A stretch of 64,000 nt of DNA. It comes from Sulfuricurvum sp. (GTDB lineage: Bacteria > Campylobacterota > Campylobacteria > Campylobacterales > Sulfurimonadaceae). A program made the position numbers and the translations under genes. Location of the stretch: NCBI RefSeq assembly GCF_028681615.1, contig NZ_JAQUHV010000002.1, positions 1 to 64,000 on the forward strand. The letters are read 5' to 3'. Below are positions 25,901 through 35,636 of the stretch, in pieces; position 1 is the first letter of the stretch, and every line of letters starts with the position of its first letter. A model generated the notes under the pieces. It was not told the origin of the DNA. It was given only the letters and a program-made list of their open reading frames with translations, and made no database searches.

Positions 25901-26515
25901 TTAATATAAGGCGCTGATGTGGTCAACATCATTCCAACTCATCGTTTTTGTATTGGATGAGGTGAGGATATGACGCATATAGCGGGCAAATACATCGGTT
26001 TCGATGTTGACCCGCGTCCCTTTTTTATAGGTTCCGAAGAGAGTTTCACGCATCGTGATGGGGATAATGGTGAGTCGGAACGCATCCCCCATCACTTCAT
26101 TGACTGTGAGACTGATACCGTCGATGGTGATGGAACCTTTCGGAGGGATGAGAGGGATAAACTCGGCATCGACATCGACGATCACGTCATAGCTGTTACC
26201 GTTGTCGGTGATGGATCGGATCGTTCCGATGGTATCGACGTGTCCTTGGACAATATGTCCCTCAAATCGATCTCCCATCATCATAGCCGGTTCGATATGA
26301 ACTTTGCCGGAGAATTTTTCGGTGGCGATATGGGAGAGGGTTTCGGGGGAGAGTTCGACGGAAAAACCGTCACTCTCGATACTGACCACCGAGAGGCAGG
26401 TACCGTTGATTGCGATGGAGTCGCCGAGTTTGGGTTTATGGGCGGCTTTCAGAGCTAGACGGTTACCGCCGAAACTTTTTACTGTTGCCATCTCCCGAAT
26501 CAAACCTGTAAACAT
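25901..26515 (-). CDS. ribE: Riboflavin synthase
   Basis: The 204-residue enzyme dismutates two molecules of 6,7-dimethyl-8-ribityllumazine to riboflavin. Two tandem lumazine-binding repeats are visible. The first begins MFTGLIREMATVKSFGG with IAINGTCLSVVSIESDGFSVEL; the second has GHIVQGHVDTIGTI and SITIDGISLTVNEV. The start at 26515 gives the invariant MFTGLI terminus; upstream in-frame codons (11 residues) overlap the repeat element and are not used. The following 103-residue gene is in the same operon. Confidence 0.93.
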   Translation of the reverse strand: MFTGLIREMATVKSFGGNRLALKAAHKPKLGDSIAINGTCLSVVSIESDGFSVELSPETLSHIATEKFSGKVHIEPAMMMGDRFEGHIVQGHVDTIGTIRSITDNGNSYDVIVDVDAEFIPLIPPKGSITIDGISLTVNEVMGDAFRLTIIPITMRETLFGTYKKGTRVNIETDVFARYMRHILTSSNTKTMSWNDVDHISALY

Positions 26516-26531
26516 CAAACCCCTTTTACCA

Positions 26532-26617
26532 CTAATTTTGAACGCCAAAGGAATAAAATCCCTTTGACTGCGCTAGCCGCTAAGGCGCTAAAGCTTGCCT
26601 CATTACGAGGCAGAATT
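26532..26617. repeat. Dispersed structured repeat, copy A
   Basis: This intergenic element between the Sel1 gene and ribE has a hairpin CAAAGG (26546-26551) / CCTTTG (26561-26566) with a 9-base loop. A GCCGCTAAGGC mini-hairpin follows, then a second hairpin TGCCTC (26596-26601) / GAGGCA (26607-26612). From GCCGCTAAGGC through the TGCCTC arm it is identical at 25 of 26 positions to the copy at 59044-59069. The first stems differ in sequence between copies but keep pairing. Confidence 0.6.
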
Positions 26618-26619
26618 AT

Positions 26620-27303
26620 TTAAAAAACTATTTTACCCTCTTCTTGCAAAGAACGGATAATGCTTTTCGCTTTTTCATGACCGTTGTAGGCTGCTTTTCG
26701 GCACCATTCCAGTGCAGTGTCGTTATTCATATCGCATCCGAGCCCCTGATCGTACATCAGCCCAAGATTGTACTGTCCTTCGGCGAGGTTGGCATTGGCG
26801 GCACGGGAAAAACAGATAAAGGCTCTGGCGTAGTCTTGCGGTACGCCATGCCCTTCTTTATAAAGGACACCGAGGTTGTTGAAGGCATTGGCATTCCCCC
26901 GTTTAGCGGCCTCTTCGTACCAAAATGCCGCTTCGGAGAAATTTTGGACACATCCGAGACCCCGCTCCAATGCCAAAGCCGCTTCAAATTGTGCCTGAGG
27001 GAATTCGAGTATGGCGGCACGAAGCATCAACTCATACGATTTGAATTGATCGTGCTCAACGACCACGCCATCCGCGTACATGAGTGCAATATTGTAAAGT
27101 GCGGCAGGTTCATTTAACTCTGCAGCCTGAGAATAAAGGAGAAAGGAACGCTCTAGCGAACTCTCAACCCCCAGCCCTTTTTGGTGCATGTATCCCAGCG
27201 AGGAGAGGGCCGTAGGGTTGTTTTGGATAGCCAGTGTTTCGAAAAGTTCTAAAGCTTTAGAATAATTTTGGGCATTAAATGCGTCGAAAGCTTCTTGGAT
27301 CAT
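26620..27303 (-). CDS. Sel1-repeat (TPR-like) protein
   Basis: The 227-residue protein is built from about six Sel1 repeats of 36 residues. The recognisable cores are SSLGYMHQKGLGVESSLERSF, YNIALMYADGVVVEHDQ, NNLGVLYKEGHGVPQDYARAF and YNLGLMYDQGLGCDMN. There is no signal peptide, so it is likely cytoplasmic, unlike the Cys-rich secreted HcpA-type Sel1 proteins of Helicobacter. Such solenoids bind partner proteins; the partner is unknown. It is on the minus strand upstream of ribE, separated by repeat copy A. Confidence 0.85.
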   Translation of the reverse strand: MIQEAFDAFNAQNYSKALELFETLAIQNNPTALSSLGYMHQKGLGVESSLERSFLLYSQAAELNEPAALYNIALMYADGVVVEHDQFKSYELMLRAAILEFPQAQFEAALALERGLGCVQNFSEAAFWYEEAAKRGNANAFNNLGVLYKEGHGVPQDYARAFICFSRAANANLAEGQYNLGLMYDQGLGCDMNNDTALEWCRKAAYNGHEKAKSIIRSLQEEGKIVF

Positions 27304-27345
27304 AGTTCTTTTTTCTCTTTTTCGCGGATTATAGCCAAGTGCACT

Positions 27346-27543
27346 TTAGCGGCGCACTTTTCTGCTTTCGCGCTGTTTTTCTTTAAGCTTGCTCACAACG
27401 TCTTTGAGTTCCTCTTTCTTTTTGAGGAGCTCTTCTCGGACAAGGTACTCATCTCCGCCGTCGACTTCGGGGTCGTATTCGAGGGGTTCGGGGCTGTAAT
27501 TTTTCAGCATCTCTTCCAATGTTAGGGCTTTGTCGTTATTCAT
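27346..27543 (-). CDS. Small charged helical protein
   Basis: Starting at the ATG at 27543, the protein is 65 residues. The N-terminal half is acidic ([19 protein letters not shown]). The C-terminal half is a Lys/Glu/Arg coiled-coil-like helix ([18 protein letters not shown]). A GTG three codons earlier is also possible. No family is known to me. It ends 42 bases before the Sel1 gene start on the same strand. Confidence 0.55.
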   Translation of the reverse strand: MNNDKALTLEEMLKNYSPEPLEYDPEVDGGDEYLVREELLKKKEELKDVVSKLKEKQRESRKVRR

Positions 27544-27624
27544 GGCAATCACTCGTCATTAAAAGTTTTGCTTAATTGTAGAGTATTTTTCCTTTGTATT
27601 TTTATAGGTTTCAACATGAGAAGC

Positions 27625-27630
27625 TATAAT
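27625..27630 (+). promoter_or_regulatory. Probable -10 box for mnmG
   Basis: TATAAT in the context AAGCTATAATTGC lies 31 bases before the mnmG start. The -35 region is unclear. Confidence 0.5.
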
Positions 27631-27660
27631 TGCATTAATAATCTATGTAAAGAAGTAATA

Positions 27661-29535
27661 ATGACATATGACGTAATCGTCGTTGGCGGAGGACACGCCG
27701 GAATCGAAGCGGCACTCGCTTCGGCACGTATGGGACAAAATACCCTGATGGTCTCGATTTTAGCTGAGCAGGTGGGAGCGACGAGCTGTAACCCTGCCGT
27801 CGGCGGACTGGCAAAAGGACATTTGGTACGCGAACTCGATGCGCTTGGCGGAGAGATGGGATTACTCACCGATGAAGCGGGTATCCAGTTTCGTATTCTC
27901 AACATAACGAAAGGGCCAGCTGTGCGCGGAAGCCGTGCACAGATCGACATGGATCGCTACCGTGTGATTGCCCGTAACAAGATACTCACAACCCCGAATA
28001 TGTCTTTGATACAGGAGACAGTCAATGCCCTCATCATCGAAGAGGGGACAGTCGTCGGAGTCCGCACCCATTTGCTAAACGAATACCGCGCAAAGAAGGT
28101 GATTTTGACGACGGGGACATTTCTGAATGGGGTGGTGCATATCGGAGAGATCACTCAGGAGGCGGGACGTTTCGGCGAATTCCCGGCGAAAGGGCTTACC
28201 GATTCTCTCCGCGAAGCGGGACTGAATGTCGGGCGGCTTAAAACAGGAACCTGCCCACGCGTCGATAGCTCATCCATCGATTTTAGCGTCATGGAGATCC
28301 AAGACGGCGATGAACTCCCGAATCCGTTTAGTTTCCGCACCGATCGAGTTGAATTTGCACGGACGAAAAAACAGCTCCCGTGCTACATCGCCTACACTAA
28401 CGAAGAGACCCATAGCCTGATCGAGGGGAACTTCCACCGCGCGCCACTTTTTACAGGTCAGATCGAGGGGGTAGGGCCGCGTTATTGCCCTAGCATTGAA
28501 GATAAGATCAACCGCTTCCGTGACAAAGAGCGTCACCATCTCTTTATCGAACCTCAAACAGCAGAGAATACCGAATGCTATATCAACGGGATGTCCACGT
28601 CACTTCCCCCTGATGTTCAGCGTGCCATGATCCATTCGGTACATGGGATGGAGAATGCGAAAATCGTTCGATACGGCTATGCGATCGAGTACGATTACGT
28701 CGATCCGACCGAGCTGAAACACACGCTGGAGACGAAAAAAGTCAAAAATCTCTACTGTGCCGGACAGATTAACGGAACGACGGGGTACGAGGAGGCGGCT
28801 GCACAGGGGATGATGGCGGGGATCAATGCCGCTCTTAGTCTCCAAGGCAAAGAGCCTCTCGTTTTGCGCCGGGATGAAGCCTACATTGGGGTATTGATCG
28901 ATGATTTGGTGACCAAAGGGACGAAAGAACCATACCGCATGTTCACCTCCCGCGCCGAATATCGACTGTTGCTTCGTGAAGAGACTGCCGATTTGCGTTT
29001 GGGACGTTACGGTCATGCGTTGGGGCTCATCGATGATGCCCAGATGGCACGTATCGAGATGAAACGAACTCAGATTGCTGATGGGCTGAAATTGCTCGAA
29101 GAGACCGTCTATACTCCGAACAAAGAGTTTTTGGCATTTTTGGCTTCAATCGATGAAGAACATATCACCGATAAACTCACCGCTACGCAGCTTGTCTCGC
29201 GTAAAAGTTTTGAACTCGAAAAATTGGTAAAACTGATCCCAAGTTTTGCGGAACTCGATCCCTATATCCAAGAGCAGATCCTAATCGAAGCCAAATACGC
29301 CCGTTACGTCGAGAAACAAAGCGATGATATCGAGCGGATGTCCAAAATGCTTCATATCGCTATTCCGGAAAATTTTGATTTTAAAACGGTTTCGGGACTC
29401 TCCAATGAGATCGTAGATAAACTCTTTAAATTCAATCCGCCGACGTTGCAGGCGGCATCCCAAATCAGCGGTATGACCCCTGCCGCTCTTGATATACTCC
29501 ATATCTACATTAAAATGGCACAACGAAAAAATTAA
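27661..29535 (+). CDS. mnmG: tRNA uridine-5-carboxymethylaminomethyl modification enzyme MnmG
   Basis: The 624-residue FAD enzyme acts with MnmE to modify U34 of several tRNAs. It has the FAD-binding [19 protein letters not shown], the family signature [41 protein letters not shown], and C-terminal helices ending in [15 protein letters not shown]. The longer open frame reaches back to 27568, but the ATG at 27661 gives the standard [12 protein letters not shown] terminus and follows AAAGAAG. It is followed 11 bases later by the 289-residue gene. Confidence 0.96.
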   Translation: MTYDVIVVGGGHAGIEAALASARMGQNTLMVSILAEQVGATSCNPAVGGLAKGHLVRELDALGGEMGLLTDEAGIQFRILNITKGPAVRGSRAQIDMDRYRVIARNKILTTPNMSLIQETVNALIIEEGTVVGVRTHLLNEYRAKKVILTTGTFLNGVVHIGEITQEAGRFGEFPAKGLTDSLREAGLNVGRLKTGTCPRVDSSSIDFSVMEIQDGDELPNPFSFRTDRVEFARTKKQLPCYIAYTNEETHSLIEGNFHRAPLFTGQIEGVGPRYCPSIEDKINRFRDKERHHLFIEPQTAENTECYINGMSTSLPPDVQRAMIHSVHGMENAKIVRYGYAIEYDYVDPTELKHTLETKKVKNLYCAGQINGTTGYEEAAAQGMMAGINAALSLQGKEPLVLRRDEAYIGVLIDDLVTKGTKEPYRMFTSRAEYRLLLREETADLRLGRYGHALGLIDDAQMARIEMKRTQIADGLKLLEETVYTPNKEFLAFLASIDEEHITDKLTATQLVSRKSFELEKLVKLIPSFAELDPYIQEQILIEAKYARYVEKQSDDIERMSKMLHIAIPENFDFKTVSGLSNEIVDKLFKFNPPTLQAASQISGMTPAALDILHIYIKMAQRKN

Positions 29536-29546
29536 GGATATCTAAT

Positions 29547-30416
29547 ATGCGTTATTTTTATTATGTCCATACGGGACACCGTATCGGACTTGACCGTTTT
29601 CACCGTGCTGTTGCTATTGTTACCGAACTGCAAAAAGAGATTGATATTACCCTCCTTTGTTCCGATTTTCGGATTGCGGCAGAAGCAAAAGAATTTGGGA
29701 TCAAACGCTCGGTCGGAGTCGATTTGGTTCGGAATATCCCTCAAATCGCTCATCACGGTGACAAGATCATTTTTGATTCGGCAGAGATCAACCCTACGCT
29801 TTTGGAGGATATGACGCAGTTCTTTTCCACTTTTATCCGTATCAGTGATGATGTTTCAGATACCAAGCACGACAAAGAATTTCTGATTTCTCCTTATCTG
29901 GAAGGTGAGGGGATTTGTAAAGCGGTTATCGTCAATGAACGTTATTATGAAGCACTTCCCAAAACAATTCCCCTTTCACTCTTTTACGGAGATGATGATT
30001 ACGAAAAAGATTTAGAAGCCAACCAATCCCTTTTTGCCCCATTACATATGGATTTATTGATGGGCTTTTACCATTTTCTCGGATATGACAATGCTCTAAA
30101 AGAGAGTTTTAAAACGATTTACGACTCGGAATCGTACGATGAAGTAATTCGAAAAAGCGATATTTTGGTCAGCGGATCTCCCCAAGCGGTACTTCAAAAC
30201 TTAATAAGCGGCGGTAAACCGATTTATTTACAACGCGTTGACTATACAAATGATTTTATTCCGTTATTTGAGTCGCTTTCAATCCCGATTATTACAGAAT
30301 TATCCCAAGAACAGCTTATGCAAACGATAAATAAAGCTATATCAAATTCTTATCACACATTTGAAAAAAGTAACACTAAAGTAATTGAATTCATAAGAAA
30401 AACTTTCAATTTATAG
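29547..30416 (+). CDS. Hypothetical protein with a UDP-glycosyltransferase/PseG-like look
   Basis: The 289-residue protein starts MRYFYYVHTGHRIGLDRFHRA and has an alternating alpha/beta pattern (DITLLCSDFRIAAEAKEFG, DKIIFDSAEINPTLLEDM). Near the C terminus it has SDILVSGSPQAVLQNLISGGKPIYLQ and a FIPLFESLSIPIITE strand. This layout matches the two Rossmann lobes of GT-B enzymes such as PseG/MurG, in which a late Gly-rich loop precedes a conserved Asp/Glu. No family is recognised with confidence. It follows mnmG closely and has AAGGATATCTA before the ATG. Confidence 0.6.
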   Translation: MRYFYYVHTGHRIGLDRFHRAVAIVTELQKEIDITLLCSDFRIAAEAKEFGIKRSVGVDLVRNIPQIAHHGDKIIFDSAEINPTLLEDMTQFFSTFIRISDDVSDTKHDKEFLISPYLEGEGICKAVIVNERYYEALPKTIPLSLFYGDDDYEKDLEANQSLFAPLHMDLLMGFYHFLGYDNALKESFKTIYDSESYDEVIRKSDILVSGSPQAVLQNLISGGKPIYLQRVDYTNDFIPLFESLSIPIITELSQEQLMQTINKAISNSYHTFEKSNTKVIEFIRKTFNL

Positions 30417-30470
30417 AAACTTAAACCTTTTTAACTTATGATGTAGGGTTAAATTTCCAAATTAAGTGAG

Positions 30471-30977
30471 ATGGCTATGATGGACGAAAGCAGAAGAGGG
30501 TTTATTGGTAAAGCCTTTGGTGCCGTTGCCGCAGTCGGAGGGGTTGCCTCTCTCATTGCGATGAAAAAAACATGGGATCCGCTTCCAAGCGTTATGTCTG
30601 CCGGTTTTACAACGGTAGACGTATCAGGCTTGGAAGCCAACAAACTCGATATCGTTGTATGGCGGGGTAAACCGGTATTTATCCTCAAATACACCGAAGA
30701 TATGAAACCGACAGATGGCCGCAGTGTCAAAGTCGGTGATCATTACTATGCTGTTATGATCGGTCTTTGTACACACCTCGGTTGTATCCCGGGTTATGAA
30801 GAAGACAAAAAACTATTCAAATGTGCTTGTCACGGTGGTGAGTACAGTCCGGACGGTGTTAATACGTTTGGACCTCCTCCGCGTCCGCTCGATATTCCTC
30901 CGTTCAAAATTGACGGTACAACCCTCGTCCTAGGCGATGAAGGTCCGGAATACAAAAAAATGACGGCGAAAGCGTAA
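30471..30977 (+). CDS. petA: Ubiquinol/menaquinol-cytochrome c reductase Rieske iron-sulfur subunit
   Basis: The 168-residue protein starts with a twin-arginine signal (SRRGFIGKAFGAVAAVGG) that also serves as membrane anchor. The 2Fe-2S ligands are in CTHLGC (Cys100, His102, with Cys105 for the disulphide) and CACHGG (Cys118, Cys120, His121). It transfers electrons from the quinol site to PetC in the bc1 complex. It is the first gene of the petABC operon; petB begins 10 bases after its stop. Confidence 0.95.
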   Translation: MAMMDESRRGFIGKAFGAVAAVGGVASLIAMKKTWDPLPSVMSAGFTTVDVSGLEANKLDIVVWRGKPVFILKYTEDMKPTDGRSVKVGDHYYAVMIGLCTHLGCIPGYEEDKKLFKCACHGGEYSPDGVNTFGPPPRPLDIPPFKIDGTTLVLGDEGPEYKKMTAKA

Positions 30978-30987
30978 GGGGGGCGAA

Positions 30988-32238
30988 ATGGCAAAATTTA
31001 AAAAAGCAGATTCTATGCTTGAGTGGTTTGACCAACGCCTTGGCGTTGTCAATTTCGCGAAAGTGATGATGACGGAATATTGGATTCCGAAAAATATCAA
31101 TTTCTTGTGGGCAATGGGTGTATTGTTAACCATGCTCTTTACGATGCTTTTAGTATCAGGTATTTTCTTGTTGATGTATTACAAACCGGACGTTAATATG
31201 GCGTTTGACAGTGTAAACTACACTATCATGCAAGAAGTAGCGTACGGCTGGTTGTTCCGCCATATTCATGCGGTAGGTGCTTCGGTTGTTTTCTTGATTA
31301 TCTATATCCATATGTTTACAGGTATCTATTACGGCTCTTACAAAAAGGGACGTGAAATGATCTGGATTTCAGGGATGTTGTTGTTCATGCTCTTCTCGGC
31401 AGAAGGGTTCAGCGGATATATGCTTCCATGGGGGCAAATGTCATATTGGGCGGCATACGTTATTACTGAAATCTTCGGCGGTATCCCTTTCATCGGTGAT
31501 GATTTGGTTGTTTGGATTCGCGGTAACTTCTATGTAGCGGATGCGACGTTGACTCGTTTCTTCATGTTGCACGTATTGTTGATTCCATTGGCGATTTTGG
31601 GTGCTATCGTATTCCACTTCTATTCACTTCGTTTCCCTCACGTTAATAATGAAAAAGGTGAGTTCTTTGATTATGAGGCAGAATCAGAAAAATACCTTGC
31701 AGGTGATAAAAAAGGGTCTAAAGTTATCCCTTTCTGGCCGGTATTCTTGTCAAAAGACGTATTCGTTATGGGTGTGTTTTTGATTTTCTTCTTCTATTTG
31801 GTGTTCTTCCATTACAGTTTTGCAATGGATCCGATCAACTTTGACAAAGCAAACGGTCTTAAAACTCCGGCACATATTTATCCTGAGTGGTATTTCTTGT
31901 GGAGCTACGAAGTATTGCGTGGTTGGTTCTTTGAAATTGCGGGTATTTCAGGTAAATCTCTTGGATTGATGGCGTTTGGTTTTGCTAACGTTATTTTCCT
32001 TGTAATTCCTTGGTTAGATCGTTCGCCTACGGTTAAACCGGCTAATCAACGTCCATTCTTCAAATATTGGTTCTGGATTTTGATGGTAGATTTAATGGTA
32101 TTGACAGAGTTTGGTAAATTGCCTCCGACCGGTCCTAATGCATGGGTTGGTTTCGGTGCGTCATTGACGTTCTTGGTATTGTTCCTCTCATTACCGTTCA
32201 TTACGAAGATGGAAGCTAAAAAGGCAGGTAGAAAATAA
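30988..32238 (+). CDS. petB: Cytochrome b of the bc1 complex
   Basis: The 416-residue protein is full-length cytochrome b with about eight to ten transmembrane helices. The haem-ligand helices carry FRHIHAVGASVVFLIIYIHM and the paired His in FMLHVLLIPLAILGAIVFHFYS. The Qo-site motif PEWYF is present (HIYPEWYFLWSYEVLRG). GYMLPWGQMSYW is also diagnostic. It moves electrons between the two quinone sites. GGGGCG precedes the ATG; its stop overlaps petC by one base. Confidence 0.96.
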   Translation: MAKFKKADSMLEWFDQRLGVVNFAKVMMTEYWIPKNINFLWAMGVLLTMLFTMLLVSGIFLLMYYKPDVNMAFDSVNYTIMQEVAYGWLFRHIHAVGASVVFLIIYIHMFTGIYYGSYKKGREMIWISGMLLFMLFSAEGFSGYMLPWGQMSYWAAYVITEIFGGIPFIGDDLVVWIRGNFYVADATLTRFFMLHVLLIPLAILGAIVFHFYSLRFPHVNNEKGEFFDYEAESEKYLAGDKKGSKVIPFWPVFLSKDVFVMGVFLIFFFYLVFFHYSFAMDPINFDKANGLKTPAHIYPEWYFLWSYEVLRGWFFEIAGISGKSLGLMAFGFANVIFLVIPWLDRSPTVKPANQRPFFKYWFWILMVDLMVLTEFGKLPPTGPNAWVGFGASLTFLVLFLSLPFITKMEAKKAGRK

Positions 32239-33116
32239 TGAAAGAATTTAAAATTTTAGCCGTAATCCTGATTCTTGTCGGGATTACGTATTATGGAATC
32301 GAACCGTATGCACATAGCGTCATGCATCCTGAAGTGGCTCCAGCCGATTTTACGTTCCAAGATGTTAAAAATGTAGATACCAAATTAACCGGTAATGCTG
32401 AAAACGGAAAAGCGCTTGTAGAAGCAAACTGTATCGCTTGTCATGCGATCGAAGCGGCAGGTCACCCTGCTGTTATGAGTAACGCCGATGCGGCTGCATC
32501 ATACGGTGTTGTTCCGCCGGATTTGAGTCATGCAGGACGCATCTATGATGCAAACTTCTTGGCGAATTTTGTATTTGATCCGGTCAGTGCAATGCATTTA
32601 CAACACAAATACAATGCAGAGAGTGGGAAACAATTCCCGATGCCTGCTTACAACTGGATGGCTCCTCAAGACATTATGGACATTGTTGCTTATTTACAAT
32701 CAATTGCTGTAAAAGTAAGCGATGATAAAGCGGGCCATAAAGCGACTTTTGAAGCAGCATGCGGACGTTGTCACAATATGCAATATGCCGGAATTGAAGC
32801 AACGACTCCTGAAGAGAACCTAAAAACCTATATGGGTACAACACCTCCGGATTTGTCTCAGTACATTAAAAGCCGTGGTGAACACTACCTTCACAGTTTT
32901 GTAAACGATCCTCAAGTATTGCTCAAAGGGACTTCAATGCCGCGTGTGGGCTTGAATGAAAAAGCGCAAGAAGAAGTTATCGCGTATATGGAAGAGATCG
33001 GTGACTCTAAAAAAGCAGAACGTAACAGTCTCGGTATCTGGGTAATGGCATACATGGTAGTGTTCGCGTTCCTTGCCTATCTATGGAAACGCAAAATTTG
33101 GGAGGAGGTGCACTAA
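32238..33116 (+). CDS. petC: Di-haem cytochrome c subunit of the bc1 complex
   Basis: The 292-residue protein replaces mono-haem cytochrome c1 in Campylobacterota. It has an N-terminal anchor (residues 5-22), haem sites CIACH (65-69) and CGRCH (175-179), and a C-terminal helix (GIWVMAYMVVFAFLAYLW) followed by a basic tail. It passes electrons to soluble cytochrome c and then to the cbb3 oxidase encoded at the start of the window. Its start overlaps petB by one base. Confidence 0.94.
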   Translation: MKEFKILAVILILVGITYYGIEPYAHSVMHPEVAPADFTFQDVKNVDTKLTGNAENGKALVEANCIACHAIEAAGHPAVMSNADAAASYGVVPPDLSHAGRIYDANFLANFVFDPVSAMHLQHKYNAESGKQFPMPAYNWMAPQDIMDIVAYLQSIAVKVSDDKAGHKATFEAACGRCHNMQYAGIEATTPEENLKTYMGTTPPDLSQYIKSRGEHYLHSFVNDPQVLLKGTSMPRVGLNEKAQEEVIAYMEEIGDSKKAERNSLGIWVMAYMVVFAFLAYLWKRKIWEEVH

Positions 33117-33141
33117 GGTGCACCTTTACGAGGAGTAACAG

Positions 33142-33537
33142 ATGAAAATGATTAAAATTTTGGCTCTCTCTGCCCTTATCACTTCAGGTGCTATGGCAGA
33201 CGATACTTTGGCTCTTAATATGAGTCAAATGGAAAACGGTTTGAGCAACGTTCAGAAAGGATTTCTTTACAATTCCCCTGCATTGATCAAAGGCGGAGTT
33301 AGCGAGATTCAAAAAGCAGATGCTCTTTTCCACGATGTCGATGCCACTAAAAAGTATCTTCCAAAAGACAAACAGCATATGAGTAATATCGCGTTTAATG
33401 CGGCAAAACGTATTGACAGCGCATCCAATGATTTAATTAAAGCATTGGATAAAAAAGAGTATTCTAAAGCTCACAAATCGTATTCTGAAATCGTGGATGC
33501 GTGTACCGCATGTCACGCAGTCGTCCGCGGCTGGTAA
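33142..33537 (+). CDS. Cytochrome c'-like periplasmic protein
   Basis: The 131-residue protein has a signal peptide (about residues 1-19, ending AMA) and a helical body. It ends with a haem c site CTACH (121-125) six residues from the C terminus. A C-terminal CxxCH on a four-helix bundle is the cytochrome c' layout, which in other bacteria binds NO or acts as an electron carrier. It follows petC by 25 bases with GAGGAG upstream and a strong terminator after it, so it is the last gene of the bc1 operon. Its function here is unproven. Confidence 0.75.
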   Translation: MKMIKILALSALITSGAMADDTLALNMSQMENGLSNVQKGFLYNSPALIKGGVSEIQKADALFHDVDATKKYLPKDKQHMSNIAFNAAKRIDSASNDLIKALDKKEYSKAHKSYSEIVDACTACHAVVRGW

Positions 33538-33543
33538 TATTGT

Positions 33544-33568
33544 AACCCCCTCCGGGGGTTCTTCCTCT
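33544..33568 (+). terminator. Terminator of the petABC operon
   Basis: A perfect inverted repeat AACCCCC-TCC-GGGGGTT begins 6 bases after the stop and is followed by CTTCCTCT. The stem is strong; the tail is pyrimidine-rich but not pure T. Confidence 0.65.
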
Positions 33569-33653
33569 AATTCCCCCAATAAATAAAACTCAAAACAACT
33601 TTTAGGTACTATCGCGCATTGCTCCTAATTTTAGGATTTTTTCAAGGATATAT

Positions 33654-34619
33654 GTGTTAATAGATAGTTATGGCAGAACGGTCGATTATTTACGTGTTTC
33701 AGTGACGGAACGGTGTAATTTTCGCTGTCAATACTGCATGCCGGAAAAACCTTTTTCATGGGTTCCAAAAGAAAATTTGCTCAGTTTTGAAGAGTTGTTT
33801 GAATTCATCAAAGTTTCAATAGATGAAGGAATAAAAAAAATTCGTATCACCGGCGGTGAACCGCTGCTTCGAGAAGATCTCGATAAATTCATCAAACTGA
33901 TTTATGATTATAAAAACGATATTGATTTGGCGATGACTACCAACGCATTTTTGCTAAAAGGGTCTGCACAAAAACTTTATGATGCAGGATTGCGTCGTCT
34001 GAATGTGTCGATCGATTCGCTCAAACCGGAGGTTGCCGAAACCATTGCAAAAAAAGATGTACTTCGACAGGTTCTTGAAGGCGTTGAAGAAGCATTGCGC
34101 GTCGGTTTGAAAGTCAAAGTGAATATGGTTCCGATGAAAGGGCTCAATGAGTCCGAAGTTCTCGATGTTTTGGAATACTGCAAAGCCAGAGGGATGGTAG
34201 TCCGGTTTATCGAATATATGGAAAATGTCCATGCCGAAGTAGATATCAAAGGGATGAACAGCATCGAATTACTAGACATAATCGGAAGCCGTTATTCGTA
34301 TGTAGACGAAGGATTTGACGGTCACTCACCGTCGCACTATTATAAACTTGAAGACGGTTATGAGTTCGGGATCATTGAACCGCATAAGGACGATTTTTGT
34401 ACCAAATGCAATCGTATCCGTTTAACGGCTGAGGGGAATTTGATCCCATGTCTCTATTTTGATGAAGCGATGTCGATCCGTGATGCGGTAAGACGCGGAG
34501 ATATCAAAGAAGCGGCATTAGTGCTCAAAGAGGTGATTCGGACGAAGCCGGAAAAAAATCGCTGGAGCGAAGGAGATTCCGAAGTTTCAAGCCGTGCGTT
34601 TTACGAAACCGGGGGGTGA
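33654..34619 (+). CDS. moaA: GTP 3',8-cyclase (molybdenum cofactor)
   Basis: The 321-residue radical SAM enzyme starts the molybdopterin pathway. The N-terminal cluster is CNFRCQYC (Cys21, 25, 28), followed by [13 protein letters not shown]. The C-terminal second cluster is in [19 protein letters not shown]. The start is GTG with CAAGGA upstream; the next in-frame ATG would remove the cluster. The extreme C terminus lacks the usual Gly-Gly tail, ending YETGG instead, which keeps the double glycine. Confidence 0.95.
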   Translation: MLIDSYGRTVDYLRVSVTERCNFRCQYCMPEKPFSWVPKENLLSFEELFEFIKVSIDEGIKKIRITGGEPLLREDLDKFIKLIYDYKNDIDLAMTTNAFLLKGSAQKLYDAGLRRLNVSIDSLKPEVAETIAKKDVLRQVLEGVEEALRVGLKVKVNMVPMKGLNESEVLDVLEYCKARGMVVRFIEYMENVHAEVDIKGMNSIELLDIIGSRYSYVDEGFDGHSPSHYYKLEDGYEFGIIEPHKDDFCTKCNRIRLTAEGNLIPCLYFDEAMSIRDAVRRGDIKEAALVLKEVIRTKPEKNRWSEGDSEVSSRAFYETGG

Positions 34620-34620
34620 G

Positions 34621-35379
34621 ATGCTTTATTTAGTAGAACATTTTTACTCCGTTCAGGGTGAGGGTAAATATACGGGCGTTCCGTCTTTGTTTTTTAGATT
34701 TGGCGGCTGCAATCTCAAATGCGAAGGGTTCGGATGCCGCGAGAGTGCACCGGACGGTTCGGAAATTTTGGGATGTGATACGGTTTATGCCGTCGATCGC
34801 AAAGCATTCGGCGAATTGTGGCAGGAGATTGAAGAGCTTCAAACATTGATTTGGATTATGAACGGATACCGTTTGCCCCCTCATGTCGACGTCGTACTGA
34901 CAGGTGGAGAACCGCTGATCTATGCGAATGAGCCGATTTTTGTCGAATTCATCGATTATCTGATCGGTCACGGCCATCGGGTGACATTTGAGACCAATGC
35001 GACGATTGCTCCCGATTTTAAACGTTTTCCTTTTTACAAACAGGCAACCTATGCTCTTTCGGTAAAACTCTCAAACAGCGGTGAACCAATAGAGAAACGG
35101 ATCAAGCCTGAGGTGTATGGGGAAATTATCGCTAACGCAAAAGAGAGTTTTTTTAAATTTACCGTGGATGAACCCTCTCTGGTAAGCCATATCGAATCCG
35201 AAATCGATGAGATCATTGCCCTTCATCCTTATACGCCGGTGTATTGTATGCCGCTCGGAGGCGACAAAGCCCACATCGAAGCGAACTGCGAAGCGGTAAT
35301 CGAGTTTTGCAAGCTGCGCGGATTTATCTATTCGGATCGATTACACATTCGCATCTGGGATCAGAACCACGGGGTATAA
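34621..35379 (+). CDS. queE: 7-carboxy-7-deazaguanine synthase
   Basis: The 252-residue radical SAM enzyme makes the 7-deazaguanine core of queuosine precursors from carboxytetrahydropterin. It has SVQGEGKYTGVPSLFFRFGG, then CNLKCEGFGC (Cys30, 34, 39: spacing CX3CX4C, not the canonical CX3CX2C) and VLTGGEPL. The start at 34621 gives the standard MLYLVEHFYS terminus and follows GGGGGTGAG; an earlier in-frame ATG lies inside moaA. The final codons DQNHGV-stop are duplicated 4.96 kb downstream, just before queD, because an island is inserted here. Confidence 0.9.
   Translation: MLYLVEHFYSVQGEGKYTGVPSLFFRFGGCNLKCEGFGCRESAPDGSEILGCDTVYAVDRKAFGELWQEIEELQTLIWIMNGYRLPPHVDVVLTGGEPLIYANEPIFVEFIDYLIGHGHRVTFETNATIAPDFKRFPFYKQATYALSVKLSNSGEPIEKRIKPEVYGEIIANAKESFFKFTVDEPSLVSHIESEIDEIIALHPYTPVYCMPLGGDKAHIEANCEAVIEFCKLRGFIYSDRLHIRIWDQNHGV
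35350..35379 (+). repeat. attL-like direct repeat (3' end of queE)
   Basis: The last 30 bases of queE match 40306-40335 at 23 positions. The longest shared core is GGGATCA followed by GGGGTATA with only third-codon changes between. An attachment site in the 3' end of a protein-coding gene leaves the gene intact on integration. Confidence 0.65.
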
Positions 35380-35636
35380 TTTTCAAAAGTCCTACATATA
35401 GGGCAAATCCCCCTAAAATAGGCACTTCAAAGACCTTCAAAATTTAAGAAAAATCAATTTAGTTAGTCAAATTTAGTCATTTTTACCCATCTAAAGTGGC
35501 AAAAAAGTGGCAAAAACTAAAAATTTTTCGGATAATTCAGCACTCATTAGAATTGCTATAAGCCATACAATGATTCGTTCATAAGCATAAAAAGATATAA
35601 TTTTTAATATACGCATATTATGAAACGAGAATAGCA
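35380..35636. other. Left non-coding edge of the island
   Basis: This stretch has no gene. It contains CCCTAAAATAGG at 35411-35422 and two AGTGGC arm-type repeats 11 bases apart (35495 and 35506). A TATAAT sequence near 35595, with AT-rich flanks, could be the promoter of the ABC-3C operon, which starts about 40 bases downstream. Confidence 0.5.

Noticed and set aside
25970-26458. 162-residue open frame on the plus strand
   Set aside because: It is antisense to ribE, has a composition dominated by Asp, Gly and His that mirrors the ribE codons, and no ribosome-binding site.
26644-27117. 157-residue open frame on the plus strand
   Set aside because: It is antisense to the Sel1-repeat gene, whose repeats are unmistakable.
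27568-27660. N-terminal extension of MnmG
   Set aside because: The extra 31 residues are Cys/Phe-rich and include the promoter region; the ATG at 27661 gives the conserved FAD-binding start.
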